Of a stretch of 64,000 nucleotides of DNA, positions 21,736 to 34,844 are shown in pieces. How positions within the stretch are numbered: position 1 is the first letter of the stretch; each line of letters opens with the position of its first letter. Source of the DNA: Pomphorhynchus laevis (taxonomy: Eukaryota > Acanthocephala > Palaeacanthocephala > Echinorhynchida > Pomphorhynchidae); assembly GCA_012934845.2 (NCBI GenBank), contig WNNJ02003637.1, positions 20,501 to 84,500 on the forward strand, in the 5' to 3' direction. Below the pieces are notes generated by a model. That model was given only the letters and a program-made list of their open reading frames with translations, did not search any database and was not told the DNA's origin. Both the position numbers and the translations under genes were made by a program.

Positions 21736-23950
21736 ATCGTTACATCACTATAAAAATGAATTTGTAATATAAAAATAGGTTTGACAGAATTTAATGAAAA
21801 ACCAACTATCTGAAAATATTGTAAACTTGCAAAATCGTTTAGAATATTATGGTGTTTAATTATTTATTGTTTATGTTATTAGAGAATTGTTCACAGATCC
21901 TAATGAAAAGTTTGATATATCAAGGAAAGTCAAATCAATGATTGTCTTAAATTATTGATTTAACAGAAGAATTTTAAATAAAATCAATTACAGTTCTCTA
22001 TAGTTGAACCATTAATTTATTTTAAATATCGTTAGCTATTGATATTATACTATTCGTAATAAATTTGCGATAATGTTTTAATTAGTTCAGAAATATAATA
22101 TTTTTTTGCTAATTGTTAAAGGATGTGATCTCAGTACATGCATATAAGGCTGTGTATTCTATTAATTCGAATCCTATTTAACATTGCTCTGCATCAAGAT
22201 GCTAAACATTATCTCGACAGGATAGTGATACATTTGTTCAAGCTTATAAATGATCGTATCATATCTAATGCATAAACTCCTTGTATCAGTATTTATACTA
22301 ATAAAATTACTACTATTATTTTAAATGGAGCCCAATCGTTTCAAATTAAAAGTTTGATGCATTCAATCTCGATTTGGAATCGAGATTTTATTTTGCAAAC
22401 GCAGTATGTTTTTAGCCTTGAAAAAGATGTTAAACGTTTACAATTTCACATAAATTTCTTTTATGTATTCTCTACAAACAAAGATTCTTTAACATTCCTG
22501 ACAAATGTCATTCATAGTATCGTGTTATTTCAGATTTGCATGTATACTTCAAATATTCAGTAAATGTCATTTTTAACGCTTAAATCAAAATATATATTCA
22601 AAGTGTCTAAACGTTTAGTAATTAGATGCCAAGATAAATCGTTATGAAATTTATACATATTAAATCGTAGAATCAAATCAAGTATAAAACATTAAAAAAC
22701 ATTGAAATCAATAAATTGCAGAATATTTGGTTACAAGCGATCAAATAAATACTATATTCAAGTCTAGAACTTTAGCGATTATTAAATTAAATCCATATTC
22801 TACTTTATTACTAGCGACTTTATATAACTTCATAACTGTTCAAAAAGTGTAATATGTTGAGTTTAATATTTTTAAGCGAGACGTATCAGAGTTAATTGTT
22901 AATATTCTACTTTGTTACAAGCAGCTTAAAATATTAGTCTTTAACAATTAAGATGTTATTGATACTCTGATTCATAACTGTTCAAAAAGTGTAGTAAATA
23001 TCATGATGTTGAATTTAATATTTTTAAGCGTTAATTTGAAGTCAACAATTTTTATTTCATAATTTGATTAACTTTGATGATCGCTTTATTAACTTCGTTT
23101 CAGATAAATAAAAGCTTTTTATCATAAGGTCATGCCAGATCAGCAATAGATGGTTAAACACCTTATTTTTGTAAAGCTTAAAACTAATTATAATGAATAT
23201 TACCATAAACTATTATTAACGATTGATTGTAATCGTTCATCAATGTTTCTATAAGAGTAATTAAGTTATTACCACCATATACCACAATAGTAAATATTAC
23301 TGCAATAAGATTTGTACCTTCTGAGTTTTCTAATCGCGAATGAAACTTGTCTCGTTTTTCTTCGTGATGCCTAAATGTGTGTAGGAGTAAAATTGACATT
23401 GGACTAACATCTAATATATAACGCTCAAACTATACGCCAGATAGTTTTATACATTTCACGTCTAAGCGAGCATTATCTTCTGTTGAGGTTGTTCAACGCT
23501 TAAAAACAATACTAGAGTGTGTTAGAGATAGTACTCTAAATCGATACACCAATGTACACTTCGTTTAGCTTGCAATAACGCCACGCACATTATTATGTCG
23601 CGCTATAGCAATTACTAGTTTACATAGATAGGCGTGCTAAATTAAAATAATCACCACAAAGGCATCGTTTACATACATATTTAGTAGTTTTTACATGTCT
23701 TACTGCCAATGCATTTCTGAACTACGTGTATGACGCTTATCCGTGTATTTCAATGGTAAATCCGATAACCAAGAAGTTTATTTTCTTTTCGCTTGGATCA
23801 ATGTTACTTTGAACATCGGGTGTAATTTAGTCAACTTGTCTTTTATTCGTTCAAGATTCTTATTCTTTTCTGTTTTATATTTCGTTTCTTTTTACTTTTC
23901 GCTTACCTATCGCCGTTAGAGAAGTCTTTCGACGTCTCATTTCTAAATGC
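21736..23950. other. AT-rich spacer with one diverged duplication
   Basis: About 22790-22885 and 22905-23030 share TCATAACTGTTCAAAAAGTG and TTTAATATTTTTAAGCG. No gene recognised. Confidence 0.45.
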
Positions 23951-24133
23951 ACATGCATTCGTCTCCTGAGTTGCATGCTCTAACTTGTCAGTTCGGAGGC
24001 TTTTGAGTCGTCAGGCATGATGCTATTCTAAACGTTTTCTTTCGCGACGCCCAATGAGCGAGGATGCACGTGGGGTTGGAAACGCGTTACCTCCTATCGG
24101 ACTTACAGTAGAGACCGGCAGATATCCTTCTCT

Positions 24134-24500
24134 ATGGGATCCACCCGAGGCTATAGATTTCGCGGTGTCAAACCTTTTAAACCGACATACGTATCGATGG
24201 CCGCAACGATAGGAGGTTCGACAGCACAAGCTTACGCAGAAGGCGTCAAATGTCGTAAATATAAACAACGCGTGGATTCCGTCGGCTACACCTTCAGGCC
24301 AGCAGTATTAGAGAGCTTTGGAGGATGGTACGACAGGGACGAAACTTTGGTTCGTAAAATCGCCACTTTTGAAAATCGGGTAGTAGGCACCCTGTACACA
24401 ATAGCAGCTACAAGGATATTCCAGGAAGCGTCGGTTGCCTTGATGCGCGGAAATGCGCGAGCGATTTTGGCTTCATTGGAAAACAGCGAAGTAGCAGTAG
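24134..24500 (+). pseudogene. C-terminal fragment of an RT polyprotein
   Basis: The frame gives FKPTYVSMAATIGGSTAQAY, KCRKYKQRVDSVGYTFRPAV, LESFGGW and later ASVALMRGNARAI. This matches, block for block, the tail of the RT relics at 47.7-48.0 and 56.0-56.3 kb (KRTKYSCL, FFAIETLGE, QRISAAVQRGNAEFF). It is a related but clearly different family member. The region is much GC-richer than its flanks. No RT palm lies upstream. Confidence 0.65.
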
Positions 24501-24599
24501 CTACAGTAGTGATCGTGCCCCCTCCCGAGCCACACATATTCACAGAGAACGACGTCCTGTCATTTCATCGAACAAACCTGTGACGACGATACCTCACGT

Positions 24600-25369
24600 T
24601 ATTAACGACATAAATTGATCTGCAGGATACAATTAACTTGGTGGTCGCGGAGAACAAGGGATCTTTTGACTTTACCGATCCCCTCAAGATGACAGGTACG
24701 AAAATGAGGGAAACTGAGAGCGAGGAATAATACTGCGAATCCTTCAAGGTTTTGGATAAGGGCGAGAACGGTTTAACATAGGCATCCGAGCTACAGCAAA
24801 TCATGACCAACCTAGGATAAAGTTGAAATTAATTATTTATTATATCACTATAATTTTGTTTTCTTAAATTACTTAACCACATTTCCTAACTTTTCAATGC
24901 GAATAAACCCTTGATTGTATTGAACACAGCATTCATATTATGCTCTTAATTAACCTGACAAATCGGCACATTCCAGCTTTTCAGTTAACCCATATATTAT
25001 TTTTCCACCCTAATCACCACCTCTACTACACCACGTCTGTCCTATCATGTAATCTTTACTGTTATGCTGCTTGTAAACTTCATGCTTTTCGCGATCGTAG
25101 CATCATTTTGAAAAATATACCTTTTTCTGATTCTGATCAAGTACAATCTCGCCTTGATCACGATATTAACGCATTTTATTCCATTCCTAAGGAATAGAAT
25201 AAAATGCGTTAATATCGTTCTCTGTCTAATACTTTCTTTGCTGAATTATCTTATATGCTCTTATATATCTCGCTCTCCTTTTCTTATTCTCTTGCACTGG
25301 ATGATATCAACATTCGTTTGACCGTCCTTGGCTCCTTAATATTCAAAAATTTATCATCGTTTTCCACGA
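24600..25369. other. Mixed spacer
   Basis: It includes a short inverted pair around 25160-25215 (ATTCCATTCCTAAGGAATAG, with an ACGCATTTTAT-type arm). No confident coding region. Confidence 0.4.
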
Positions 25370-26290
25370 TTGCAACTATTTTATCACTTCTTCGCTACCC
25401 ACTCTTCTTCAACTCACATTCTTGATGATGTTCTTGATTTAATCGCTATTCCTGATAACCTATCTTCCTTCACCATTATCTTTACTTTGAATCCCGGCTT
25501 ATCTGACTATTTTGAATCCCGATTCAGTTATCCTAGGCACGCATTTTGCTCTTATTACGTCTTTTTTGCTGGATCTTCATCGGCCTGAACTCTTTCATAT
25601 TCTTCCTGTATCTGTGGACGAGATTTTTCTGCGATTTTATCTTTACCAAGCAAAACGTATGATGATCCTCTTCCTACTTATAAACATAAAATCTTTAATA
25701 AGTCGACCTGCTCCATTCATAACCTCAATGTTTATGAAATCCGCAATAGTTCGACCATTACTTAAAATGTATTCCTTTAATCCTTTGTCGCCTTCCTCAT
25801 ATAGCCCTATCTCTAACCTTTCAACTGTATCTAAGCTTTTTGAACCAGGTTAACATATATATCTCTTCATCCAAACTCTATCATCCTTTTCCATATGATT
25901 CCCGATCTCACTATTCTTTTGTGTTGGCTCGCAACAGATTTTCTCTTACTTACTTCTTGCTTGTGATAAGAAACTCTGCAGTGTCGTAATTTCCCTCGAC
26001 CTTTCTTCTGTGCTTGACATTGTTGACCATTTCATCCTCTTTCATCGCCTTTACCTAGTTATCACCTCTTTTATCGCCTTCTTGTATCCTAGTTATCTTC
26101 TTATCCCTCTAACGATCTTTCCGTGTCTATTCAAAATCGTATTTCGCTACCCTTTCCTCTATTCCGTTAGGTTTCTCAAGGATCTGTGATCGGACAAACT
26201 TCTTTATCTCTTCTACTTGGTGATCTCTCCATCAATGCTATTGAAACATTCATGGTCAAATGTGATGCTAAGTATGAACTCTTTCTTTTT
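25370..26290 (+). pseudogene. CR1/L2-like LINE relic (endonuclease end plus RT)
   Basis: About 25370-25510 reads ATHSSSTHILDDVLDLIA, then a LSDYF block, like the C-terminus of an EEP endonuclease (normally SDH). About 25735-25855 reads KSAIVRPLLK, then LSPSSYSPISNLSTVSKLFE, the RT finger block. About 26000-26060 reads VISLDLSSVLDIVDHFILF, the first catalytic block with the second Asp retained, and about 26170 is a decayed QG-V-GP block. Many stops; dead. Confidence 0.7.
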
Positions 26291-27890
26291 TCTTAACATT
26301 TAAATTTTTTTAAATTCCAAATATAAAAACGGAATTATATAATAATAGAATTATTTTATCAAATATATTGCAATGGAATTTATTGTAAAGTTCATTAAAG
26401 TACTGCTATTTCCTCGACCTTTTATTATAAAATTGTCATCACTAAGTTTAATTACAGTAATCTGTATTTTATAGATTTACGCAGTCTGATTTAAAATCTT
26501 GTTATACAAATTTGGTTAAATGAGTGTGATTACCACAACAAAAATTTCAAATAAGTTAAATATTTACAATGATTAAAAGCAACAAAGAACGATATTTTTT
26601 AAATTTCGAATATGCTGTCTTGATAACTTCATGCCGGACCGACGTAGATGCTGAAATATCACGCTACTGCCCATCATGTATTTCTCTTCGAAAAATATTG
26701 GTTCGAAAATGTGATCCTCACTAATATATTAGATCTTGCTTCACTTCTTTCTCGTTACTTCTTTCTCGTTATAAAGAAAATTATCGTTAACTACTTTTTC
26801 TTGTCACAAATCTCATTAGTTGAAAACCTACGATTTTTGAAACTCACAGGGCTATAAAGAGCTATACATCTTGAGTTTTGCATTGGTAGGAATAACCTTA
26901 ATGTGATTGACCTTTTTAATTGGTGTATTCATTTGACTTTGGAATATCCGTTAAAATTACGTTTGAATTAAATTTATTGAAAATAGGAGATCGACATTGT
27001 AGTAAAATTTACCTGATTGTAAATCGTCAATTATTGTCAAAAAGTGCAGAAAGCTTTTATTAATAAAGCTTTATAAAATTATAATTATAATTTAATATTT
27101 TTAATTATTACTTTATAGCAATGACTTCAGTTGTATATTACTGATTTGGTTTATAATCCGAATCGATGCTTACTTTATTAAAACTGCTCAATTAAATAAA
27201 GTCGCTTTTGCAAGGAATAAATTACTTTGTTTTTAGGTCAACTGAATGTCACCGCATCTAAATATGTTTCCTTTATATTTGGTCGGATTTATTGTAGCAT
27301 TAATGGTCAAATGTGATGCTAAGTATGAACTCCGTCTTTTTTCTGGACATTTAAATTTTTTTAAATTCCAAATATAAAAACGAAATTATATAATAATAGA
27401 ATTATTTTTTCAAATATATTGCAATGGAATTTAAAAGTTCAATATATTAGATATTGATTCCCCAAAATTTCCAGTTTCCTTAAAATCTTTATTTTTAAAG
27501 AATAAAAAATAATAACCGTAAGGTTTCAGTTATCTTTATTTCATCTAACTAGCTTTTTATTTGGTTTGATGTGGAAAACACCTTAGATTTACAAAAGTTG
27601 ATTTAATAGTCCAACGAAATTGTTTTGTTGAACAATGCTAACAGGAGGACACCTTGTTTTTATCTGGTTGAAATTTTTAAATTATCTTTAAATGAGTACT
27701 AAATTATCTTTATATGAGTACTAAATTCTCATCAATCGTTTTTTAATGTGATTGAATTTTTTCATATTTTCATTTGATTTATGAATATCCGTTAAAATTA
27801 CGTTTGAATGGAATAACATTTTCCGAAAATAGACGATCAATATTGTAGTAAAATTTAGCAGATTGCGAAGTGCAGACAGCTTATATAAAT
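26245..27890. repeat. Diverged tandem duplication (~1.05 kb apart)
   Basis: 26245-26385 matches 27300-27435 nearly base for base (TGGTCAAATGTGATGCTAAG; TAATAATAGAATTATTTT). A GATCGACATTGTAGTAAAAT block near 26990 recurs near 27830. It is non-coding. Confidence 0.75.
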
Positions 27891-28636
27891 TGAAATATAA
27901 TCAATCAATACCATTGTTTTAGTTAATCAGAAATGCAATTGTACATTCTATTCACCTTGCTTTTTATCACAAATTGGAAATTAAATTTTAAAATAGTGTG
28001 CTTATTAATGAGTCAAGACCTTTAATTATTTTTGTAAATTATTAAAAGCAAAATTTTCAGATATGCTTAATTTAGAAATAACTGCCAAAACCTTACAACA
28101 TAGCAGTTTCTTCTAAAGTAGCATTTCTATAAAATAAAATAAATTTATAATCTATCGATAAATTTATAATAATATTTTTTGAAGTTTATTATTTAATGGC
28201 ACATTTTATTTGTAGTTTTTAAACTTGACATCTTATTATAATAAATGATTATAAAATAATTATTGTTAATTAATTATTTTTGTAAATTGCTAAAATCAAT
28301 TTACAGATAAGTTCAATCTGGGAGCTTTCTTAAACATCGTATTACGCTCTATATTCATATTACATTAAAAGACAATGTATCATCTGTATGTAAATAAACA
28401 CGTACCTATGCTAGGTTTAGAAATATCGAACGAAAACCAAACAGCATAGCAGTTTTGTATTAGATACTTTCTAAAACTTTGTTGTATAATACACCAGTTA
28501 TTTATATTGTTTAAAACTGTAATTTTGGAATAATAAATTCATTCAATTTTTTCTGCTAAGGTAAATTTCAATATAACATACAATTAATTTAATGATTATG
28601 TTTCATTCATAAACGAATTATGATTGATCTGTTTAG

Positions 28637-28702
28637 AGAGTATTTCAATATCAACATCTTACCAGATTCTGTTTTGGATATTTTTGATAATACTACTGTG
28701 TT
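28637..28702 (+). CDS. LRR micro-exon 1 (L-type)
   Basis: A 66-nt exon lies between TGTTTAG and GTAAGT, phase 2 at both ends. It encodes one 22-residue leucine-rich repeat: EYFNINI, LPDSVLDI, then DNTTV and a split TT|A Leu codon. It follows the repeat grammar V-x-x-L-x-F-x-x-T-x-I less well than the others (Ile for Thr). The intron downstream (to about 28820) is recognisably homologous to those after exons 5 and 10. No other exon of this gene is seen to the left in the window. Confidence 0.75.
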
Positions 28703-28838
28703 GTAAGTATCCGTGAATATAAGGTATTTATCGTATTTATGTGAAATCTGTTTAATCAGATTTTAGAAAATTAAATGTGTCATAATCCTAATTGTTATCG
28801 CAAAGGCACAATTTACAGATTTCATTTATAATTAATAA

Positions 28839-28945
28839 ATGTATTGTCTTCTATATGTATGTAGAAGACAATACATATATGTATGCATATATGTATTGCA
28901 ATGCATATATGTATATGTAATACATATATGTATGTATATGCATTC
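28839..28945. repeat. Palindromic ATGTATTGTCTTCT hairpin plus (ATGTAT)n
   Basis: ATGTATTGTCTTCT at 28839 is followed after about 10 nt by its exact reverse complement. ATACATATATGTATG-type microsatellite continues to about 28940. Confidence 0.85.
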
Positions 28946-28947
28946 TA

Positions 28948-29390
28948 TTGTCTCTGTCGAAAATATTGAAACTATGTACTATTGGTTACGAGGTTATTAT
29001 TATTTCTTATTTTCATACAAGTTTGACGAATTATTAAATTTTAAAATGGGAGAAGTTTGCATCCCAAGGTGTTTACACTTTAAAATGTAAACTGCTTCAC
29101 GTGATCACGTTTAAGAGACCAGGTAATGACCAATAGCTAGGTTGCGTAGCGCGTGGAGTGTAGGTCGTAGATCTTTAAATATCTTTGCCTCAAGCAGGGC
29201 AGCCCCCTTGTCAGATGCTGCTGCATGGCCCGTTGTAAGTTTAGTCTGAGTCAACTAAACTAGGTGGCGACACCGAAAAAGCAACGTTAAAAATTATGAC
29301 TTAACAAAAGTTACATGTGCTCAACCAGATTGAAAAATACGTAAGTACTAATGATTTTAATTTTAGATCTTTTAAATGTATTTTTTTATT
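28948..29390. repeat. Dispersed repeat, copy 1 (copy 2 at 50790-51240)
   Basis: The two copies share AGAAGTTTGCATCCCAAGGT, ACTGCTTCACGTGATCA and TGAGTCAACTAAACTAGGTG. The central ~200 bp is GC-richer than the flanks. Identity unknown; it could be the end of an RT element, because a leftward frame is partly open. Confidence 0.75.
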
Positions 29391-29439
29391 ATAGTAGTTT
29401 TATTATTAGATTCCCTCAAATGGGCCTTAAAAATATATT

Positions 29440-32086
29440 ACATTGTTATTGTTATGTATACGTGAATTGCGATCGGCTCATCACCTATCTGACGAGATAA
29501 TGGAGTTAACCATTCTATCCGGGCGACAATACTCAGAGCGGCTTGCTCTTAAGCACATCAAAGCAGATTTGGCCAGTGACATGGATATACGAGATCTGAT
29601 TCTTGCTATGCAAACAGAGTACTGATCATTGCGCTTGTCTGCCAGTTTCTTTGAGATGGTCTTCAGAACCGCAGTAGCCTGAGTTCCCATTCCCCCAACT
29701 GATGACGTAATGAACAAAACGAAAGATGAGCGTTCGGCAAGTTGTACCCTTTCAATATATTTCCTTGATTTCCTTCTTTCATGATATTCGTACGATGATG
29801 TACTGGCATTTGATAGAAGTTAATGTATTGAATATGCAAATGTCCAAAATAGACCGCTCCAGACGTGTGCCAAACAAACCGGTCACAACCACATCCAATC
29901 GCGCATCATGATCACTTGTGGTAGTCCCAACTTCAAAGATAATATTTGGATGAACCGGTTGTAGAACAGGCTCTACTCCAACATCATGGCAGATCTCGGT
30001 TTACGTTTCGGAAATAATATCTCGAATTATATTATGCCTAATCGTGGAGAGTTCCCCAGTTGGACAGGACAGTGCATGCGACATGCGCAATGTTTCTCCA
30101 CATGAGCACACGGTGAAGCTGTCTGATGGCAGACTGTATGATATTAGTTGTCTGATATCGCTGTCTGATATTAGTTCGAAAATATCGAACTAATATCGCG
30201 TCTCGAAACTCTTTGCAGCTCATGCGACTTTCTTTATCGTCCCGATAGAGCATACGCAGCCATTATGATGGACCTTCTCACTGGCCAATTTCAACGCGAC
30301 TCTAACTTCAAGAGATAGCTTGTCTTGCAGACTACTCAAATTTTCCTTTACCTTGATACTTTCTTCATCTCTTAAAGATTAAATATAGAATGTTCCTCTT
30401 CAAAACATTCTTCAGCACTTCTGCCTGTCAGAAATGGCTGACAAATTCTGAGTGACCTCGAGTATTCCAGTGCTGTGTCAATAGTATGGTCGCGGATTCC
30501 GAGTCCTCCATCTCTCAATGGCAGTCCATTAATGACTTCCTCCTCTGATGAAGTTGACACTTTACCCAGTATTTTTGGAATCAGTTCTTTTTGAATTGCA
30601 TCGCTTAATATCGTAAAGTGAGTTGGTTTCAGTGGACACGTACGCATCACATACAACCATCTTAATTACAGGGAATGTGTAAATGCCGAATATGCTACCT
30701 GTTCATCTATTTCTGCTATATTTGCTAGTTTCCTAACATCCTAAACCCACACCTTTACCTTTTCCTCAATCACCTCAGCAACATAGTCATCCGTTCCATT
30801 CGGGGATCCCAGCACTTCAGCTACTGTACTTGTCACAGTGACTCATGTGCCTTCGAATGCTAACAAGGCATCTTTTTCAATCGTTGGATGAACCAATAGC
30901 TCGCTTTTTGAAGCATTTGTCTTGAATCCGTAGCCTTGTTCAATGCTTGCAATTTCCTGTCACACTTATCTGATACTACTTAGATTTTCAATGCAAGTGG
31001 CATCATCTGCATACCAGCTGTGAAGAACTTCAGAAACTTTAGCTTTAAGCGACCTAATAAGAGGAATCTTTGCGACAGCATACTCTAACATTGCCAACGA
31101 ATCTCCCTGTGTAAAGCCTTCGCGTGACCAAAGTATATCATCCTCAATCAGAAGTTCAGCATTATGCAGATAGTAATTTTTTAGAATGTACTGTTGTGAA
31201 GGGCATACTTGATTAATATTTCGGAGTGTTAATGCTTTGCTGACTGTGTTGAAGGCATTGTGTTCATCAACGAGGAGTACACATTGCTCTGAAGACGATT
31301 CAAAGAGACGTCGGATGTTATGAACAATCTTCTCCGTAGCACATCGGTAGCCAACACATAATTGATCTCCTAATGCCACATCTTGTAAATCTCAGAAGAT
31401 TGTGTGTACGAGAGCTTTCCCGATAATACGACTGGAAACTTCAACGATACCTATAGGCCTTACCCCTGGCATTTTATCAATATATATCAACCTGCAGGCA
31501 GTGAAAGCAGTCAGAAATTCATTGTTTATCTGTTTGGTGACAATAAGCGTTGCGAACTTATGAGAGCATTTGCTAATTTATTAAGCGCATAACCAAAGTC
31601 GTGCAAAAGTGCGCATCAACTGCGAGAACTGAGCTCGGAAGGTTCTACACTTCCTTTTGTTCTTCGGGTCGCAGCCTTAATCTGGACGGCATCTAGATCT
31701 GAGAATAGCGCTTCTCGATGATTCACAGATCCTTGCAGTGGCCATTCAAGTACCAAATCTCTGTTGAGATCTTGAACAATAGGATGTAGTTGTCCAAGGC
31801 GCTGACGTACCATTTGGCAGTTTAAAGTGTCTTTTAGTGATAATATCCTTCCCAGTTTACCTTCACCCCTGAGGCATCTAATGGAAGCTGTAACTTTTCC
31901 TCTGCAAAACATATTGATGAATTCCTTCCGCCAATCGACTTTATTACTTGGATGGAAAGTCCTGTGTTTCGCCATATGTTGTCTGTGCTTTTGTAGGCAA
32001 AAGCATATTTTAAAGTTTTTAATTTTTAATCTTAAATACATTCTAATAAATATGGCATTATTTTTATCAAACGTTATAATTTTCAC
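29440..32086 (-). pseudogene. Restriction-like-endonuclease RT polyprotein relic, nearly complete
   Basis: Reading leftward in broken frames: ILSLKDTLNCQMVRQRLGQL, then RRTKGSVEPSEL (normally GPSGLD) at about 31620-31700; at 31379-30966 CVGYRCATEKIVHNIR, catalytic VLLVDEHNAFNTVS, SREGFTQGDSLAM and catalytic SWYADDATCIE; at 30656-30372 LPLRDGGLGIRD; near 30240-30190 FRDAILVRY; and at 29717-29481 VGGMGTQATAVLK, RIRSRISMSLAKSALMCLR. This is RT followed by a C-terminal nuclease-like domain. It lies in the intron between LRR exons 1 and 2, on the opposite strand. Frame changes and stops show it is dead. The RT start at 31620 directly follows an upstream Cys-poor segment, so the N-terminal zinc cluster is missing. 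Confidence 0.8.
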
Positions 32087-32111
32087 ATTTTATAAAAATG
32101 TTAATGTTTAG

Positions 32112-32177
32112 GAAGTTTTACAATACTACTTTTGAATCAAACTCTTCACTATATATTTCTGGCAACGTAGATAATAT
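32112..32177 (+). CDS. LRR micro-exon 2 (M-type)
   Basis: A 66-nt phase-2 exon lies between TGTTTAG and GTAAGT. It encodes KFYNTTF, ESNSSLYI, GNVDN and a split AT| codon. The ESNSSL core is identical to exons 3 and 11. It is the only exon starting with G instead of A. Confidence 0.85.
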
Positions 32178-34749
32178 GTAAGTACCGACAAATGTTATAA
32201 TAATTTTTTTTGCTTAAAATCTTTATAATGTTATTTTACAAATTTGTTTTCTTATTATTAGCTTCACGCTTCCGCTATCACTATATCGTGCATATAACTC
32301 ACATAGCTTTCTTCTTAGCTTGTTTTTAAGACTAGAGAGCATATGATTAAATATATGTAATCTCAATATTATAATATTGAGATATTATAATCTCAATGTT
32401 TAATATCTTAATATTACAATACAAAATTGAACAACACACATCTTTAAACAAACAAAAAGAAAATCATAAAACAGAATAAAAGCAAAATCTCAAAACAAGT
32501 GATAAATACATAAAAATAATGTAAAAAATAATTTAATAAAATATTCAATAAAAATAATGTAAAAGTAGAGTAATAAAGTGTAATTTAATCTAAACAAAAA
32601 CAAAATAATAATCCAATTAGAAAGCACAAATGAATTTAAAAATTAAAATAATGTAATATTAGAATAATTAATTATAATTTAATTTAAGGTTGAAATCAAA
32701 TTTATTATTTAGCATTAAATAGGTTCCTTATGTATAAAGTACGCTCCTTGAATGATGTGAGATAACAGGTTACTTTCAAATGATAAAATGTACGCATTTT
32801 CGAAATTAATGGAATGACTCAAACTTGCAATCACAATTTATTTTATTTTATTTTTGGCTATAACACATAATTTACTAAAAAAGTGGTTTTCCGTTTTGGG
32901 ATATTAAGAAGGCTAAGTTTAAATCTTTAGCTTAGAAAAATAGTATTTGTCCTAAAAATGATTTTATCATATAGGAAGGCCTTTTGTTGGTAACAAGTGG
33001 AATTCAGCGTTTTCTAAGTTTATTAACAATAACATAAAGATAGATTAATTATATATTGATTAAATATTAATTAGATATTGGTGATTTTGATTAAAGATTG
33101 TATAGGGCTTAAAAATAAAATCTCCTTTATCAGATAGCTTCTCATTGAAAAAGTTGAAGTATTTTTTAGCAACATCAACACAAGCAAATATACAAATATA
33201 CAGTTCTTAAAAATATGGTTTTCATTTTTACAAAATAATCACATATAAATTATTACAACACAACAGCATGCGCTTGGGATAAGAACTTTATAAAAATAAA
33301 ACGCAATAATGATTAATAATATTCAATTTAATAAATTTTCAAGATAAATATTTATTATGAAAAGATCAATAATTGTACAATAGATATAATATCCATTATT
33401 ATATTTATTGATTGACAAACTTAATTATTGAATATTCAAAATTTTGTATTCGTTACATTTTTTAAATCTAAATGCATAGATGGATTTGATTTCATGACGA
33501 ATTCTGAAAATCAAAATGTAAAACTTAAAATATGATTGGTCTTTACGTAAAATAGTTTACTATTTCGCTTTTATTTTAAATAATACTTATTTTTCTTCAT
33601 TGGTTAATATAATTTCAATCTATGAATTCATGGATCCCTCTACAGGTTTTTCTGAATTGCCTTTATTTTTTGGTCGTTATGCTATCATATAAATTATTAT
33701 TTTATATTTTTATTATGCATTGAGAATTTGATTTTTATTTAGTATCGATGCTTTCTTTATTAAACTACTCAATTAAATAAACACCCTCTAATAAAACAGG
33801 CAATTTATAAACTAATAATTTGTTCTACATAAATAAATATTTAGGGAAATTGTGTTAAACTTGCAATTTTAATTGTTTTATTAAAATATATATTTTTTTC
33901 TTAAATAAGTTTCTCTATATGCATCTATCTTATGTTTTCAAGTTAAATATACATCATAAAATTGTGTAATGAGAGATTAAATTGCAAGACTCAATAAACA
34001 AAAATAAAATTTAAAAATAAACGTCATTTTTATGAATTGACTAATAAATAACAAACGTTGTATCAGCATAAGAGTTATAACTTTGTTTAAACTTATTTTT
34101 TAAAGTGATGCTATATTGTGTTGATATTTCTTAATTTCGAACCGTTTGTGATCGAAAAAGATTTTTTTTGTATGGTGCTCATAGCTAGTATTTGTTTAAA
34201 TGATTTTTCTATTGATTGTACAAATGTAATGATTAATAACATTACTTTATTAAAATGTAGATTTTTAAAATTAAAACAGGACTGATGTTTACAAACATTA
34301 ATATATTTGAGAATATATTAAGATAATATATATTTCCTGTTCTACCCGTACGCGTGTTTTTATTTTACTGCTATTGTTATTATATGTATATATCATGATT
34401 TATAAACTTGACTAAATGATGCTTCTTTATCAATCGAAAAATTATTTGAAAAATACTTTATTGACTACTAAGAAATGTAAATAATAGAGAAGAAATGCAA
34501 GTTTTATGTAGAATATTCGTTAAACAAAATATATAGTATTCTCTAGCGGTCAGCTACAGACCAAAAATGAGTTGGTTCAATTTAAAAATTTTTCCTACTT
34601 CGCGTTTCGACTAGTATTTTTGAAATTTTGAGTAGTAGTATTGACTGATGCATCAGTGTTCGCAACATTCTATTCAACTGTCGTTTTGTAAATAACAACT
34701 ATCTAAGAAAAATTAAACCATTAAAATTTGAAACATTTTTTTTGTAATC
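32178..34749. other. Long AT-rich intron-like stretch
   Basis: It holds a perfect palindrome TCTCAATATTA/TAATATTGAGA at about 32364-32385, a segment near 33750-33790 that repeats 27160-27200, and an inverted Penelope 3' end at about 33990-34075. No gene recognised in the rest. Confidence 0.5.
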
Positions 34750-34792
34750 CTGATGATGATAGCAGAAGCTATTGAAATATAAAATTTTTATC
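34750..34792 (+). ncRNA. Hammerhead-ribozyme-like core
   Basis: It reads CTGATGA, T, then GATAGC-AGAA-GCTATT (6-bp stem II with one wobble), GAAA, then an A/T stem III and ATC. All invariant core bases of the hammerhead are present. A stem I closing the two ends is not evident. It lies 50 bp upstream of the Penelope-like fragment at 34845. Confidence 0.5.
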
Positions 34793-34844
34793 AAATAAAG
34801 GTTAATTTCTGCTTCTTCGTTCCTGTAATAACTATATATTTGAA

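Noticed and set aside
24023-24268. Minus-strand 81-codon frame
   Set aside because: Shadow of the plus-strand RT tail.
29040-29345. Exon ending at ACGTAAGTACT (29340)
   Set aside because: The sister copy at 51190 has CATAAGTAAGG, so the donor is not conserved and no LRR module is encoded.
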